A stretch of 64,000 nt of DNA, from NCBI RefSeq assembly GCF_002102355.1, contig NZ_LQPT01000104.1, positions 1-64,000 on the forward strand, written 5' to 3'. Under the pieces are notes generated by a model. That model was not told the DNA's origin and did not search any database. It saw nothing but the letters and a program-made list of their open reading frames with translations. The stretch is from Mycobacterium sherrisii (GTDB lineage: Bacteria; Actinomycetota; Actinomycetes; Mycobacteriales; Mycobacteriaceae). The position numbers and the translations under genes were made by a program. How positions within the stretch are numbered: position 1 is the first letter of the stretch; each line of letters starts with the position of its first letter. Positions 49,001-57,422 of the stretch are shown here, piece by piece.

Positions 49001-50146
49001 GACAAGGACGCCGCGATGGGCGATCGGTTGGTCTCGATTGCCCGCCAGGGCCTGTCCTACGGGGTGCACGTCGCGACAACTGCGACCGCGTGGCTGGTCG
49101 GGCAGAAACAGGCCCTGGTCAACGTGTCCAACGCCCGCATCCAACTGCGGCTGAGCAATCCGGACGAAACGCAGATGGGCGAAGGGCTGGAGCGCCGGAA
49201 GGCGGCGCGCAACACGCTGGATCGCCCCGGGTTCGGCGTGACCCGGGACGGTCACGAGCTGCTCATCGGCGTTCCGGAGATCACGGCGGCCACCGGCGAG
49301 CGGATCCCGACGCGTCAGCTCGGCGCCGTCATTGCCGAGCTGACCGGCGTCGGCCGGCTGGAGAAGCTGGCTCGGCTGCCCGAACGCATTCAGCTCACCC
49401 AGATCATCGAGGCCTTCGCGCAGACCGAGGTGGCCGCCGATCCGTTCAACATCCCCTTCGCCATCGGCGAAAGCGCGCTGCAGCCAACGTATTTGCCAAG
49501 CCGAACGGTGTCGAGCATGTTGGTCCTGGGCCGGCAGTTGTGCGGCAAAACCACGACACTGGCCGCGTTTGGGCAGGCGGTGATGAGCCGGTTCAGTCCA
49601 GAGCAGGCACAGATCACCATCATCGACCCCAAGACATCGCTGATCGGAAAGGTCAGGGGGCCGCATGTGCGGGCATACGCCTACACCGCCGACGACATCG
49701 ACGCGGTGATCGAAGAGCTCGCCGCCACGATGCGCGACCGTCTTCCCCCCTCCGGGCTCAGTCAGGAGGAGTTGCTCAGCCGTAGCACCTGGGAGGGCCC
49801 GCACCATTTCCTGCTGATCGACGACGAGCAGGAGCTGCGGCCGCACGGCGCGATCGGCAAGAACGCGGCGAGCGCACCATTGTGGGGATTGATCGAACGC
49901 AGCCGCGAAATCGGGCTGCACGTGATCGCGTCCCGGCTACCCGGAAACTGGGCGGGCGTCTCGGTGACCAATCCATTCCTGCAGAAAATGACGAGTTCGC
50001 GCGCACCCACCCTATTCATGGACAACGACCCGGCGATGGTGAAAGTGTTCGGCCGGGTGAGCGCCCAGCAACTGCCACCCGGTCGCGGTTTGCTCGTCAC
50101 CAGCGACGGGGCGATCGAGGGAGTGCTGGTAGGAGTACCGGAATAG
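46067..50146 (+). CDS. eccC: ESX-2-like type VII secretion ATPase EccC (fused form)
   Basis: 1359 aa, an FtsK/SpoIIIE-type motor that drives ESX secretion. Two membrane helices (about 40-82) are followed by the stalk and three ATPase domains: Walker A GTSGSGKS (499-506), TAQRGKST (862-869) and GRQLCGKTT (from about 1155). The first domain's VIIDEYLELF and the second's VFLVVDNFSDLY are Walker B strands. It is a single chain, as in ESX-2 EccC2 (Rv3894c), not split into EccCa and EccCb as in ESX-1. Long stretches agree with EccC2 from memory. No frameshift is seen, so it should be functional if the other core parts are provided elsewhere. Confidence 0.95.
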   Translation: MSKRGFVRGARQPAPNVPPVRIAVAAPLALPEREPRNILLMIAVPALLVGIIGTLVVMYASGIRSMQSGFFPMIGLVGFGTLMFSGRLGRGRRISWGEQEKQRRSYLRQLDEDRDEVQRAAQRQRHSQLFVHGDPQQLDTVIGGPRMWERRPADPDFLEVRLGIGIQQASESAVSLQWPDVPIGEELEPVTGGALRDFILEQSKIRGIGKVLSLRSEPGFSFIGDDPAELHSLARSILCSLAVYHSPSDVKVMVVTRHPELWSWLVWLPHNQHDEMFDACGLRRLVFTSPTELEEALDAELHRKGRGPWTPPVGMSPTSMPSPIESSTGTALGPHWVIVDDNVGTPEQWEGVTGQKGMAGITVLRLATRAGLGIGFSDDAERFQLREGRLNHRGAFYAVADMLAESTANRYARALARWSPMSAGELSETDSQGGELLRALGISDPRELDVDRLWGESRGRGDHKWAMVPVGVKQGGDLQHIILRAKDFGGFGFHSVVIGTSGSGKSEYFLSLCTGIALTHSPETFIVIFVDMKFESAAQDLQGFPHVAGSLSNLGKDDRHLAERMRKAVNGEIARRYRLFNEAGARDANEYEEMRLAGRDLEPVPILLVIIDEYLELFIHHPEWIDLVIHIGQEGRGCNVFFTLGGQRLDLSSLSKVKSNIAFRVALRAETAEDSRDVIGSDAALHLPSKENGYALLKVGPRDLEQFRCFYVSAPFVVPKRVVNVNKTVDVSFSQPRALTWAYQPLSEADSQALSVADEPDEPDEFLFHADGFRKKKLVDVIRESLITHSARPPHQIWLPPLEDSEPIDVLVASWRGKPWYVDYGQNPGLVLPVGVVDIPEEHAQRVHAIDAEMDNIMVVATAQRGKSTTLMSLITSAALMYRPERVTFFCIGASLYPVEDLPHVASVVSQTDNEGVSRTVASIEGLILAREAAFKQYQIDISEFRERRFGTEREGGTDPADKFGDVFLVVDNFSDLYDKDAAMGDRLVSIARQGLSYGVHVATTATAWLVGQKQALVNVSNARIQLRLSNPDETQMGEGLERRKAARNTLDRPGFGVTRDGHELLIGVPEITAATGERIPTRQLGAVIAELTGVGRLEKLARLPERIQLTQIIEAFAQTEVAADPFNIPFAIGESALQPTYLPSRTVSSMLVLGRQLCGKTTTLAAFGQAVMSRFSPEQAQITIIDPKTSLIGKVRGPHVRAYAYTADDIDAVIEELAATMRDRLPPSGLSQEELLSRSTWEGPHHFLLIDDEQELRPHGAIGKNAASAPLWGLIERSREIGLHVIASRLPGNWAGVSVTNPFLQKMTSSRAPTLFMDNDPAMVKVFGRVSAQQLPPGRGLLVTSDGAIEGVLVGVPE

Positions 50147-50323
50147 GTCGGGCAGCCGGTGTCGGCGGGTTTGTCAGAAAAGGTGAATCGACACCCGCGA
50201 CCGGTCACCATAGAATCGGGCCATTCCGCGGCGCTTCGCGGACCGAACTGGCCTGGTGGGGAGTCAGCCGAGGGGGTATTCCCCGACGGATGAAGCCGGG
50301 CTTTTAGAAATACGGAGGACGAA

Positions 50324-50629
50324 ATGACTGGGCTGTTCGAAATGGTGCCGGGCGCCGTTGACTTGTCGTCGGTGACCGAGGGCGCGATCAGTGAGGAGAT
50401 GGCGGCCACCACCGCGGCCGGCTCGGCGGCGCTCACCGGCGTGCTGCCGATGGCGCCGGACGCCGATTCCGCCGAATTCGCCGCCGCGCTCAACGCCACG
50501 GGCGCCGCCTATCTGGCGACCGCCTCCGAGCACGCCGGGCAGCGGTCCGCGTTCGCGGGCGCTCAGGGCCTCGCGTCGGCCACCAACGTCGCCGCCGACG
50601 CGGCGAGCGCGGCCGCGAGCGCGCTCTAA
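50324..50629 (+). CDS. PE family protein of the ESX locus
   Basis: 101 aa, PE domain only: VPGAVDLSSVTEGAISEEM, then two helices with Ala/Ser-rich faces and FAAALNATGAAYLATASEHAGQRSAF. Position and size match the PE36-type protein that precedes a PPE gene in ESX-2. A strict YxxxD/E export signal is not present; the only fit is Y-x5-E in AAYLATASEH. ACGGAGG before ATG 50324 is a strong ribosome binding site. It is 6 bp from the PPE gene, as expected for a PE/PPE pair. Confidence 0.9.
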   Translation: MTGLFEMVPGAVDLSSVTEGAISEEMAATTAAGSAALTGVLPMAPDADSAEFAAALNATGAAYLATASEHAGQRSAFAGAQGLASATNVAADAASAAASAL

Positions 50630-50635
50630 CCGCCG

Positions 50636-51844
50636 ATGCCCGATCCCCGGTGGGCTGGCCCGCCCGAGATCGTCGCGGCGATCTTCGAGGCGGGTAGCCC
50701 GGCGTCGGTGCTGGCCAACAACGCGGTCTGGGTCACCGAGACCGCGAACAAGGAAGTCGCGACCGGCATGTCGGCGGTCAACACGTTGATGACGGCGGCG
50801 CAGTGGCAGGGTGTGGGTGCGGTCGCCTCCGTGGTGACCTCGACCGGGCTGAACGCCGGATTGCAGACGTTGGTGGGTTGGACCGCGGAAAAGATCGGCA
50901 TTACAACGGCCGCCGTGGAAGCTTTTATGATCGCGCGGTCGTCGGTCATCCCGTCGCTGGTGTCGCAGACCAACCGGGATGAGTGGACGGTTCTGAACGC
51001 CACCAACTTCTTCGGACAGAACACCCCCGGCATCGTCGAGCGGGACACCGAGTATTTCGGCGAGCACTGGCCGCACAATTCCAGCATCGGCTGGACCTAC
51101 TCCGGCGCGCTGGCCGCGCTGGTCGCCGCATTGGCCGTACCGCCACCCGTTGCGCCGATGGGCGCCTCCCCCGCCGCACCGGCGGCCGCTGCGGCGACCG
51201 TCGCCCAGGCCGCCGCGCAAAGCGGCATGAACGGCGCCGCGCAGGTGTCCGGCCAAGCGACGCAGGGCGCGGGCCAGGCCGCCGCGGCGCCCGCCGAGGG
51301 CGGCGGCCAGCTCAGCTCGCTGATGCAGCAACCGCTGCAGATGATCTCCGGGGTGACCGAACCGCTGCAGCAGGCAGTCAAGGCGCCGATGGACGCGCTG
51401 CAGGGGCTGGGCAGCATGCCGCAAGGGTTGCTGTCGTCGATGACGGGCGCCTTCTCGTCGGCCGGTGGTGCCAATGCGGCGGCCGGCGCCGCCGAGCCCA
51501 TCCTGGCGGGGGCGACCGGGCCGCTGGGCGGCGGCGGTGCCTCCGGGGCCGGCGGTCTCGGAGGAGGCGGCTTCCCGGGCGCCGGCCTGACCAGCTACAC
51601 CCGCCCGACAAGCAGTTTCGAGCCCGAGACGGGTGGCCGTCCGACCAGCCTGCGCGCTGGGGTGCTCAACGCCGCCGAGTTGCGCGGCCCCGCCTCCCCG
51701 ACCACTACGGGCATGGGCGGCTCGCCCATGCCGATGTCGCCGGCGGGCATGCTGGGCCACGGCAAGGAGGGCCAAGCCAACGACAAGGACGTCGCGAAAG
51801 CCCGCGTGGTCGTGGGTGGCGAGCCGAACGACCAGCAGGTCTAG
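50636..51844 (+). CDS. PPE family protein of the ESX locus (PPE69-like)
   Basis: 402 aa. The N-terminal PPE domain begins [20 protein letters not shown], with PPE at residues 9-11, and has [28 protein letters not shown]. After residue 180 the chain is Ala/Gly/Met/Gln-rich with glycine runs, then an ordered [18 protein letters not shown] block and a basic C-terminus. The opening MPDP, the EYFG-W-N segment and the tail resemble PPE69 of ESX-2. It should pair with the preceding PE. The WXG100 genes that normally follow are absent. Its stop overlaps the stop of the convergent TIGR03084 gene. Confidence 0.9.
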   Translation: MPDPRWAGPPEIVAAIFEAGSPASVLANNAVWVTETANKEVATGMSAVNTLMTAAQWQGVGAVASVVTSTGLNAGLQTLVGWTAEKIGITTAAVEAFMIARSSVIPSLVSQTNRDEWTVLNATNFFGQNTPGIVERDTEYFGEHWPHNSSIGWTYSGALAALVAALAVPPPVAPMGASPAAPAAAAATVAQAAAQSGMNGAAQVSGQATQGAGQAAAAPAEGGGQLSSLMQQPLQMISGVTEPLQQAVKAPMDALQGLGSMPQGLLSSMTGAFSSAGGANAAAGAAEPILAGATGPLGGGGASGAGGLGGGGFPGAGLTSYTRPTSSFEPETGGRPTSLRAGVLNAAELRGPASPTTTGMGGSPMPMSPAGMLGHGKEGQANDKDVAKARVVVGGEPNDQQV

Positions 51845-52614
51845 CGGCCGGGGCCGGGTGGACCGGCGAAGGCCTGGGCGATTTCCAGCCAACGCTGCGC
51901 GTCCGGTCCCGCCGCGGTGACGTCAAGGGATCGCCGCGGACGGCGTTGGGTGATCAGAAAACAGAAGTCCTCCGCCGCCCCGGTGACACGCTGGGCCGCA
52001 TCCGGCGGTCCCCAGCACCAGGTGTCACCGCCCGGGGCGCGTAGTTCCACCCGAAACGGTTCGGCCGGCGGCGTCAGCTCGTTGATCACGAATGCGTAAT
52101 CACGGGTGCGGACCCCGAGGTGAGCAATCGATTGCAACCGGTCCGTGGCCGGCCGCGGCACGCCCAGGGCGTCGGCGACGTCCAACCCGTGCGCCCAGGT
52201 CTCCATCAGCCGCGCTGTCGCCATGGACGGCGCACTCATCGGCGGCCCGAACCACGGCAACTTCCGGCCGGCCGGCACGGTGAGCAGCGCGTCGTGCAGC
52301 CGCGCCCGGGTGGTCCGCCACTCGCGCAGCACCTCGGCCGGCGGTGTGGCCGCCAACTCCTCGGCGCCCGCGTCGACGAATCCCAGCGGATCCTGCGTGG
52401 CGTCCGCCAGCACCTCGCCGAAGGCCGCTTCGTCGGTCACCGAGAGCAGGGCAACCCGGTCGGTCCACCACAGGTGCGCGATCTGATGTGCGATCGTCCA
52501 GCCCGGCGCCGGCGTCGGCTCCGCCCAGCGCCCGGTGTCCAGCGGCGCGACCAAGGCGTCTAGCTCGTCGCTCTCGGCACGCAGGTCAGCCACTATCGGC
52601 CCGGGATCCGCCAC
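51841..52614 (-). CDS. TIGR03084 family protein (Rv0036c homologue)
   Basis: 257 aa, exactly the length of Rv0036c as I recall it. The N-terminal DinB/maleylpyruvate-isomerase-like four-helix bundle has [23 protein letters not shown], with the metal-site His residues, and [24 protein letters not shown]. The C-terminal domain contains [37 protein letters not shown]. Such proteins may be mycothiol-dependent enzymes; the reaction is unknown. The GTG at 52614 follows GAGGAGG. The MFS gene ends 11 bp upstream on the same strand, so they form an operon. Confidence 0.92.
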   Translation of the reverse strand: MADPGPIVADLRAESDELDALVAPLDTGRWAEPTPAPGWTIAHQIAHLWWTDRVALLSVTDEAAFGEVLADATQDPLGFVDAGAEELAATPPAEVLREWRTTRARLHDALLTVPAGRKLPWFGPPMSAPSMATARLMETWAHGLDVADALGVPRPATDRLQSIAHLGVRTRDYAFVINELTPPAEPFRVELRAPGGDTWCWGPPDAAQRVTGAAEDFCFLITQRRPRRSLDVTAAGPDAQRWLEIAQAFAGPPGPGR

Positions 52615-52625
52615 GATGACCTCCT

Positions 52626-53936
52626 CTACCCCGTCGGCTGACCTCGTCGGCCGACGACCACGTGCACGACCAGACCCGCCAAGTACACCGCCGCGCCGAA
52701 CATGACGAACGTCGGCGCCCGGCCGTCGGGCGGGATCAACAGCGCCGCCACCGTAATCGAGACGATGAACGACACCCAGAACAGCGCGTCCTGCACCGCG
52801 AACACGTGGCCGCGCAGCGCGTCGTCGACGTCGATCTGCATTGCCGAGTCGGCGCACAGCTTGATCATCTGGCCGGTGATGCCGAGGAAGAAGCTGCACG
52901 CCACCATGATCGGCAGGACCAACCCCGCCCCCGACACCTCGATCAGCGCGGCCGCGACCAGGGCGCCGTTCGCCGCGGCGTAACGGCCCCAGCGGCGCAC
53001 CGTCGGCGGTGTCAGCAGGGTGGCCACAAAGGACCCGAGCCCGGAGGCGGCGAAGAACACCAGCGCAATCCCCAGGCCGCCGACCGCCGGGTTCTGCGTG
53101 TGATGGGCCAGCAACAGGATCACCAGCGAATTGATGCCCACCACCATCCGGTGCGACGCCAGCGCGGACAGCGCGGCGGCGACCGTCGGCGTCGACGCCA
53201 CCGTACGGGCGCCGTGCACCCATCCGGTGACTACCGCGTAGACGACGGACCCGTGGATCGCCCGCAGGGTGTCGTCCGGCCCGAGGACTCGCGGCACAAA
53301 GCGCAGCGACAGCAGCAACGCGACGGACACCGGAAGGAGGGTCATGAAGATGATCACCGACGCACCCCGGTCGCTGGCGCCGACCAACCAGCGTGGGATC
53401 AGCATGAAGTTCGCCCCGAAGAACGCCGCGATCGCCCCGGCGGCGGTGGCCAGCGAGTTCATCGTCACGACCTGGTCGCGAGGCACCACGTGCGGCAGCG
53501 AGGCCGACAGGCCCGAGGCGACGAATCGCGAAAATCCGTTGGCCAGCAACGCGCCCAGGAGCAGCGCCATTTCGCCGGCGTGGACCGCCAGGATCGTCCC
53601 GATCGCCACGATCACCACCAGCCGGCACACGTTCGCACCGACCAGCACCAGCCGACGGTCCCAGCGGTCCATTAATGCGCCGGCGAACGGCCCTAGCAGC
53701 GAATAGGGCAAAAACAGCACCGCGAAGGCAAACGCGATTGACAACGGGTCGGCCGCCCGGTCCGGATTGAACAACAGCGCACCGGCGACCGTTGCCTGGA
53801 AGAGCCCGTCGCCGAACTGGCTCGCCATGCGCACCGCAATGACCCGGCGCAAGTCCGGCAGAGCGCGCACGGATTGCCACAGTTCGGCGGGTGCGCGCGC
53901 GGGCATCCGGGTTTGGAACACAGGACCGACTTCCAC
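52626..53936 (-). CDS. MFS transporter (Rv0037c homologue)
   Basis: 436 aa, about 12 membrane helices in two halves, typical of a major facilitator exporter. The motif-A-like loop between helices 2 and 3 reads [20 protein letters not shown]. Conserved [21 protein letters not shown] and [21 protein letters not shown] identify the Rv0037c orthologue group. The substrate is unknown. The start at GTG 53936 ([16 protein letters not shown]) is chosen by the remembered N-terminus; no clear ribosome binding site supports any start, and a TTG at 53978 would add 14 residues. Confidence 0.88.
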   Translation of the reverse strand: MEVGPVFQTRMPARAPAELWQSVRALPDLRRVIAVRMASQFGDGLFQATVAGALLFNPDRAADPLSIAFAFAVLFLPYSLLGPFAGALMDRWDRRLVLVGANVCRLVVIVAIGTILAVHAGEMALLLGALLANGFSRFVASGLSASLPHVVPRDQVVTMNSLATAAGAIAAFFGANFMLIPRWLVGASDRGASVIIFMTLLPVSVALLLSLRFVPRVLGPDDTLRAIHGSVVYAVVTGWVHGARTVASTPTVAAALSALASHRMVVGINSLVILLLAHHTQNPAVGGLGIALVFFAASGLGSFVATLLTPPTVRRWGRYAAANGALVAAALIEVSGAGLVLPIMVACSFFLGITGQMIKLCADSAMQIDVDDALRGHVFAVQDALFWVSFIVSITVAALLIPPDGRAPTFVMFGAAVYLAGLVVHVVVGRRGQPTG

Positions 53937-54049
53937 GTGGGGGCAGGGCAAGGACCGTCGCGCTCGAGGGCGCTGCAATAACAGTACAAATCTTTAAGGG
54001 CTGCGATTGTTTGTGCCGAACGATGCTACGGGAGTGCGATGATGGACGG

Positions 54050-54655
54050 ATGGCTCAGCCGGAGGATCCCGAAGACTTCATCGCACCCGCTGCCCAGCGG
54101 GTGCGTGCGGGTACGTTGCTGCTTGCCAATACCGATCTGCTTGAACCGACGTTCCGGCGCAGCGTCATCTACATCGTCGAGCACAACGATGGCGGCACCC
54201 TAGGCGTGGTGCTCAACCGGTCCAGCGAGACCGCGGTCTACAACGTCTTGCCGCAGTGGGCGAAGCTGGCCGCCAAGCCGAAGACGATGTTCATCGGCGG
54301 GCCGGTCAAGCGGGACGCGGCGCTGTGTCTGGCGGCGTTGCGGATCGGCGCCGACCCGCAGGGGGTACCGGGGTTGCGGCACGTGGCCGGCCGGATCGTG
54401 ATGGTCGATCTCGACGCCGACCCCGACGTGATCGCACCGCTGGTCGAAGGCGTGCGAATTTACGCGGGGTACTCGGGCTGGACCATCGGCCAACTCGAGG
54501 GCGAAATCGAACGCGACGACTGGATTGTGTTGTCCGCGTTGCCATCTGACGTTCTCGTCGGAACCAAAGAGGATCTGTGGGGACAGGTACTGCGTCGGCA
54601 GCCGCTGCCGCTGTCGCTGCTGGCCACCCATCCGATCGACGTCAGCCGGAACTAG
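54050..54655 (+). CDS. YqgE/AlgH family protein (Rv0038 homologue)
   Basis: 201 aa, DUF179 fold. Diagnostic segments are [57 protein letters not shown] and [19 protein letters not shown]. The function of the YqgE family is unsettled. ATG 54050 gives [14 protein letters not shown]. It is divergent from the MFS gene (113 bp between starts) and converges with the bile-acid-symporter-like gene (14-bp overlap). Confidence 0.93.
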   Translation: MAQPEDPEDFIAPAAQRVRAGTLLLANTDLLEPTFRRSVIYIVEHNDGGTLGVVLNRSSETAVYNVLPQWAKLAAKPKTMFIGGPVKRDAALCLAALRIGADPQGVPGLRHVAGRIVMVDLDADPDVIAPLVEGVRIYAGYSGWTIGQLEGEIERDDWIVLSALPSDVLVGTKEDLWGQVLRRQPLPLSLLATHPIDVSRN

Positions 54656-55658
54656 CCTTCTCTCCCATCGCCGCCTGTTCGTCGGCCTTGCGGCCCAGCC
54701 TGCTGGCGATCACCGCGCACACCACCAGCTGGACCTGGTGATAGATCATCAGCGGCAACATGATCAGGCCGACGGTTGCAGCGGGAAAGAACACCAGCGC
54801 GATCGGCAGCCCGGAGGCCAGGCTCTTCTTCGATCCGCAGAACAGCAGTACGACCGCATCGGCGCGGTTCAGTCGGGTCAGCCGGCCGAGCGCCGCGGTG
54901 GCGCCCAGCACCGCCGCCAGCAGCACCAGCGTGACGACGCAGACCGACACCAACTGCCACGCATTGACACTGCTCCACACACCCTCCACCACACCCATCG
55001 AGAACGCTGCGTACACGACGAGCAGGATCGACGCCCGGTCGGCGACTTTGACCGCCGCGCCGTAGCGGACAAGCACTCCCCCGACCCACGGTCGCGCCAA
55101 TTGGCCGGCGGCGAAGGGCACCAGCAGTTGGCACACGATGTCGCGGAGCGCGCCACCGTCCACCCGGATCGCGCCATTGGTGTTCATCACCAGCACCACC
55201 AGCACTGGCGTCAGGACGATGCCGAGCAGGTTGGACAACGAAGCGCTGACGATGGCGGCCGACACGTGGCCGCGCGCGATCGACGTGAACGCCACCGACG
55301 ACTGCAAGGTCGACGGAACCAGGCACAGAAACAACACGCCGCGGTAGAGGTCAGCGGTCAGCACCGACGGGACCAATGCCCGGGCCACCAGCCCCAGCAG
55401 CGGAAACAGCGCGAAGGTGGCGGCCAGCACCAGCAAGTGCAGTCGCCATTGCCGGACGCCGTGCCAGGCCTGTTGCGGCGACAACCGGAGCCCGTAGAGG
55501 AAGAACAACAGCGCGATCGCGACGTCCGCGGCGATCGACGCGGCATGCCCGGCGGCCCCGCGCGCGGGCAGGAAGGCGGCGAGCACCACGGTGACCGCGA
55601 GACCGATCAGCAGGGGATCCAGGAGTGGTGCCAGCAGGGGCGACAGGCGAGCGCGCAT
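54642..55658 (-). CDS. Bile acid:sodium symporter-like transporter (BASS, YfeH type)
   Basis: A 338-aa membrane protein with about 9-10 helices. The pattern GLRLSPQQAWHGVRQWRLHLLVLAATFALFPLLG, FLCLVPSTLQSSVAFTSIARG and FCGSKKSLASGLPIALVFFPAATVGLIMLP is that of SBF-like (PF13593) transporters, where GSKKSLASG and LVPST-SSVAFT form the crossing sodium-site helices. The substrate cannot be predicted. Start ATG 55658. In M. tuberculosis, as I recall, Rv0038 and Rv0039c are neighbours, so this gene is an insertion or was lost there. Confidence 0.9.
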   Translation of the reverse strand: MRARLSPLLAPLLDPLLIGLAVTVVLAAFLPARGAAGHAASIAADVAIALLFFLYGLRLSPQQAWHGVRQWRLHLLVLAATFALFPLLGLVARALVPSVLTADLYRGVLFLCLVPSTLQSSVAFTSIARGHVSAAIVSASLSNLLGIVLTPVLVVLVMNTNGAIRVDGGALRDIVCQLLVPFAAGQLARPWVGGVLVRYGAAVKVADRASILLVVYAAFSMGVVEGVWSSVNAWQLVSVCVVTLVLLAAVLGATAALGRLTRLNRADAVVLLFCGSKKSLASGLPIALVFFPAATVGLIMLPLMIYHQVQLVVCAVIASRLGRKADEQAAMGEKASSG

Positions 55659-55690
55659 CAGCGGGGTTGCCGCACGTCGGCGGGCCGCGG

Positions 55691-56053
55691 TTAGTGGCAG
55701 GACTGCGCGCAGACGCCGCACGCGCCGGCACAGCTGGGTGGCGAGGCGGCTTCCCGGCGCAGCGCAAATCGCGCGCTCTGCCAGGAGCCGGCGGCCAGGG
55801 TGCCCAGCGCCCCGGTGACGCAGACGATCAGCACCACCAGGGCGGTGTGCGGGGACGCGGCCAGCACCACCACACCGCCGGCGGCCAGCATTACCGCGAC
55901 GGCCAATTGCGTCGGGGCCATCGCCCTCAGCGCCAGTTGCGTGGCGTCCGCTCCGGCGGAGTGTTCGACGGGGTGAGGGTGAGACAACGACCACGTCCCG
56001 AAGCCCGCCGAGACCACCGCCGCACACATGCACACCACCCCAGCGATCAACAT
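55691..56053 (-). CDS. Two-helix membrane protein with Cys tail (Rv0039c homologue)
   Basis: 120 aa. Hydrophobic segments at about 2-20, 48-66 and 68-92 enclose the conserved LRAMAPTQLAVAVMLAAGGVVVL and GTLAAGSWQSARFALRREA. The C-terminal tail has four Cys (PSCAGACGVCAQSC), which could bind metal or form disulfides. Function unknown. It lies 32 bp upstream of the BASS gene on the same strand, so the two are probably co-transcribed. Confidence 0.8.
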   Translation of the reverse strand: MLIAGVVCMCAAVVSAGFGTWSLSHPHPVEHSAGADATQLALRAMAPTQLAVAVMLAAGGVVVLAASPHTALVVLIVCVTGALGTLAAGSWQSARFALRREAASPPSCAGACGVCAQSCH

Positions 56054-56131
56054 GGCCTCACAATACGATCCCGACCGTCGGTTCGCGCGCCGGGTTCCAC
56101 AGCGCCTGGGGCGCCTGCGATCAGGCGCGAA

Positions 56132-57241
56132 TCAGCGGGCGCCGAGATTACTGAAGTTCGGCAACGGCGGCAGGCCGGGCACCAGGGACAGCAGGTTGGG
56201 CATGGGGTGCGGGGCCTGGTTGGGTATCGCCGCCGGTGCGGGAAGTCGGGCGGGCGCCCCGACGGGTGCGACGGGTACCTGCGCCGCAGCCACCGGGGCC
56301 GGTGTCTGGCCAACCGGGGTGGCGGCCGGTGCCTGCGCAACCGGGGCCGTCGCGGGCGGTTGCGCAGCCGGTGCCGGGGCCTGGCCAACGGGGGTGGTGC
56401 CCGGCGCGCTCACCCGGAACCCGTTGATGATGGCGTCGGTGGCCGGGGCGTCACCGATCGCCACCGCACGGTCGGTCGTCACCGACAGTGACACCAGGTA
56501 GTTCTCGTTACCCGATTTCGCGATGATGTGCCGCCGCGAGGTGTTCAACGTCATGTCGCCTTCGCGGTAGGTGCCTTCGATCACCGACGACGGGAACCCG
56601 TCGAAGTCGGCCATCGAGGCGTTGGTGGACTGCCAGGCCAGCAGTTTCTGGCTGTCGACGTAGCCGTGCGAAATCGCTTCCCGGGGGTCGAAGTTGCCGA
56701 CGAGCTTGTACACCACTACCTGCGCGTTGGAGCTGTACACGCTGCTGCCCTGGCGGTCGGCTATCACCGCGAAAGCGTCCGGCACGTTGGGATCGGGCAC
56801 CGTGGTCCAGCGCGGGGGCACCGGCAGCGTGATGTCGAGGGCCTTGAACCCCTGCGGCTTCTGTGGTTCGAGCTTGACGCCCTTGGACTGGAAGTATTCG
56901 CGCAGGGTCCCGGTGGCGGCGGGAGTCACCGTCTGCACCGGCGCCACCGGGGCGGCGTTAGGCGTGGCGGCGGGCGCGGTGTTCGGTGCGGCCGGCGCGG
57001 AGGCCAGGCTCGGCGGCGCGAACGGATTCGCCGACGGCGGGGTGGGGACGAACCGGTTGCTGCTGGCCGCCCCGGGGGCGGCCGGGATGTACTGATTCGC
57101 CGGCACCGGGACGATGGGGCCCGGCGGTACGGGAGCCACAGGATCGGCCGAAGCCGTACCGCCCGAGAAGAGGGCGAACCCGATCACACCGGCGGCGAAC
57201 CCGCCTGCGATAACGCCCCACGGGGCGGCGATCTGAGGCAT
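56132..57241 (-). CDS. mtc28: Secreted proline-rich antigen Mtc28-like (Rv0040c homologue)
   Basis: 369 aa. Signal peptide (1-33, core [21 protein letters not shown], cleavage near TASA-DP), a Pro/Ala/Asn-rich region (34-115), an ordered LpqN-like lipid-binding-type domain (about 118-280, with [63 protein letters not shown]) and a second Pro/Ala tail built on [14 protein letters not shown]-like repeats. Mtc28 is a secreted T-cell antigen in M. tuberculosis. ATG 57241 follows GAAGGA. It is divergent from leuS, with 181 bp between starts. Confidence 0.92.
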   Translation of the reverse strand: MPQIAAPWGVIAGGFAAGVIGFALFSGGTASADPVAPVPPGPIVPVPANQYIPAAPGAASSNRFVPTPPSANPFAPPSLASAPAAPNTAPAATPNAAPVAPVQTVTPAATGTLREYFQSKGVKLEPQKPQGFKALDITLPVPPRWTTVPDPNVPDAFAVIADRQGSSVYSSNAQVVVYKLVGNFDPREAISHGYVDSQKLLAWQSTNASMADFDGFPSSVIEGTYREGDMTLNTSRRHIIAKSGNENYLVSLSVTTDRAVAIGDAPATDAIINGFRVSAPGTTPVGQAPAPAAQPPATAPVAQAPAATPVGQTPAPVAAAQVPVAPVGAPARLPAPAAIPNQAPHPMPNLLSLVPGLPPLPNFSNLGAR

Positions 57242-57422
57242 CTCTGTCGGTCCTTCTGAATGGCTGGTCGCCCAGCATCCGTCATCTAGAGGCCGACTGT
57301 AACCAGGGGTCAAAGGCCCTGGACAGGGCCGAAACACAGCTGGGATGAACCTCTGACCGGCATGCAATGCAACCTTTACCAACCTGTGGCCGGCGGGGCC
57401 GCCGCGGCGGCCCTTATACGCT

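Noticed and set aside
47498-49921. 807-aa minus-strand ORF
   Set aside because: Antisense shadow of eccC, rich in His, Gln, Arg and Val with no domain.
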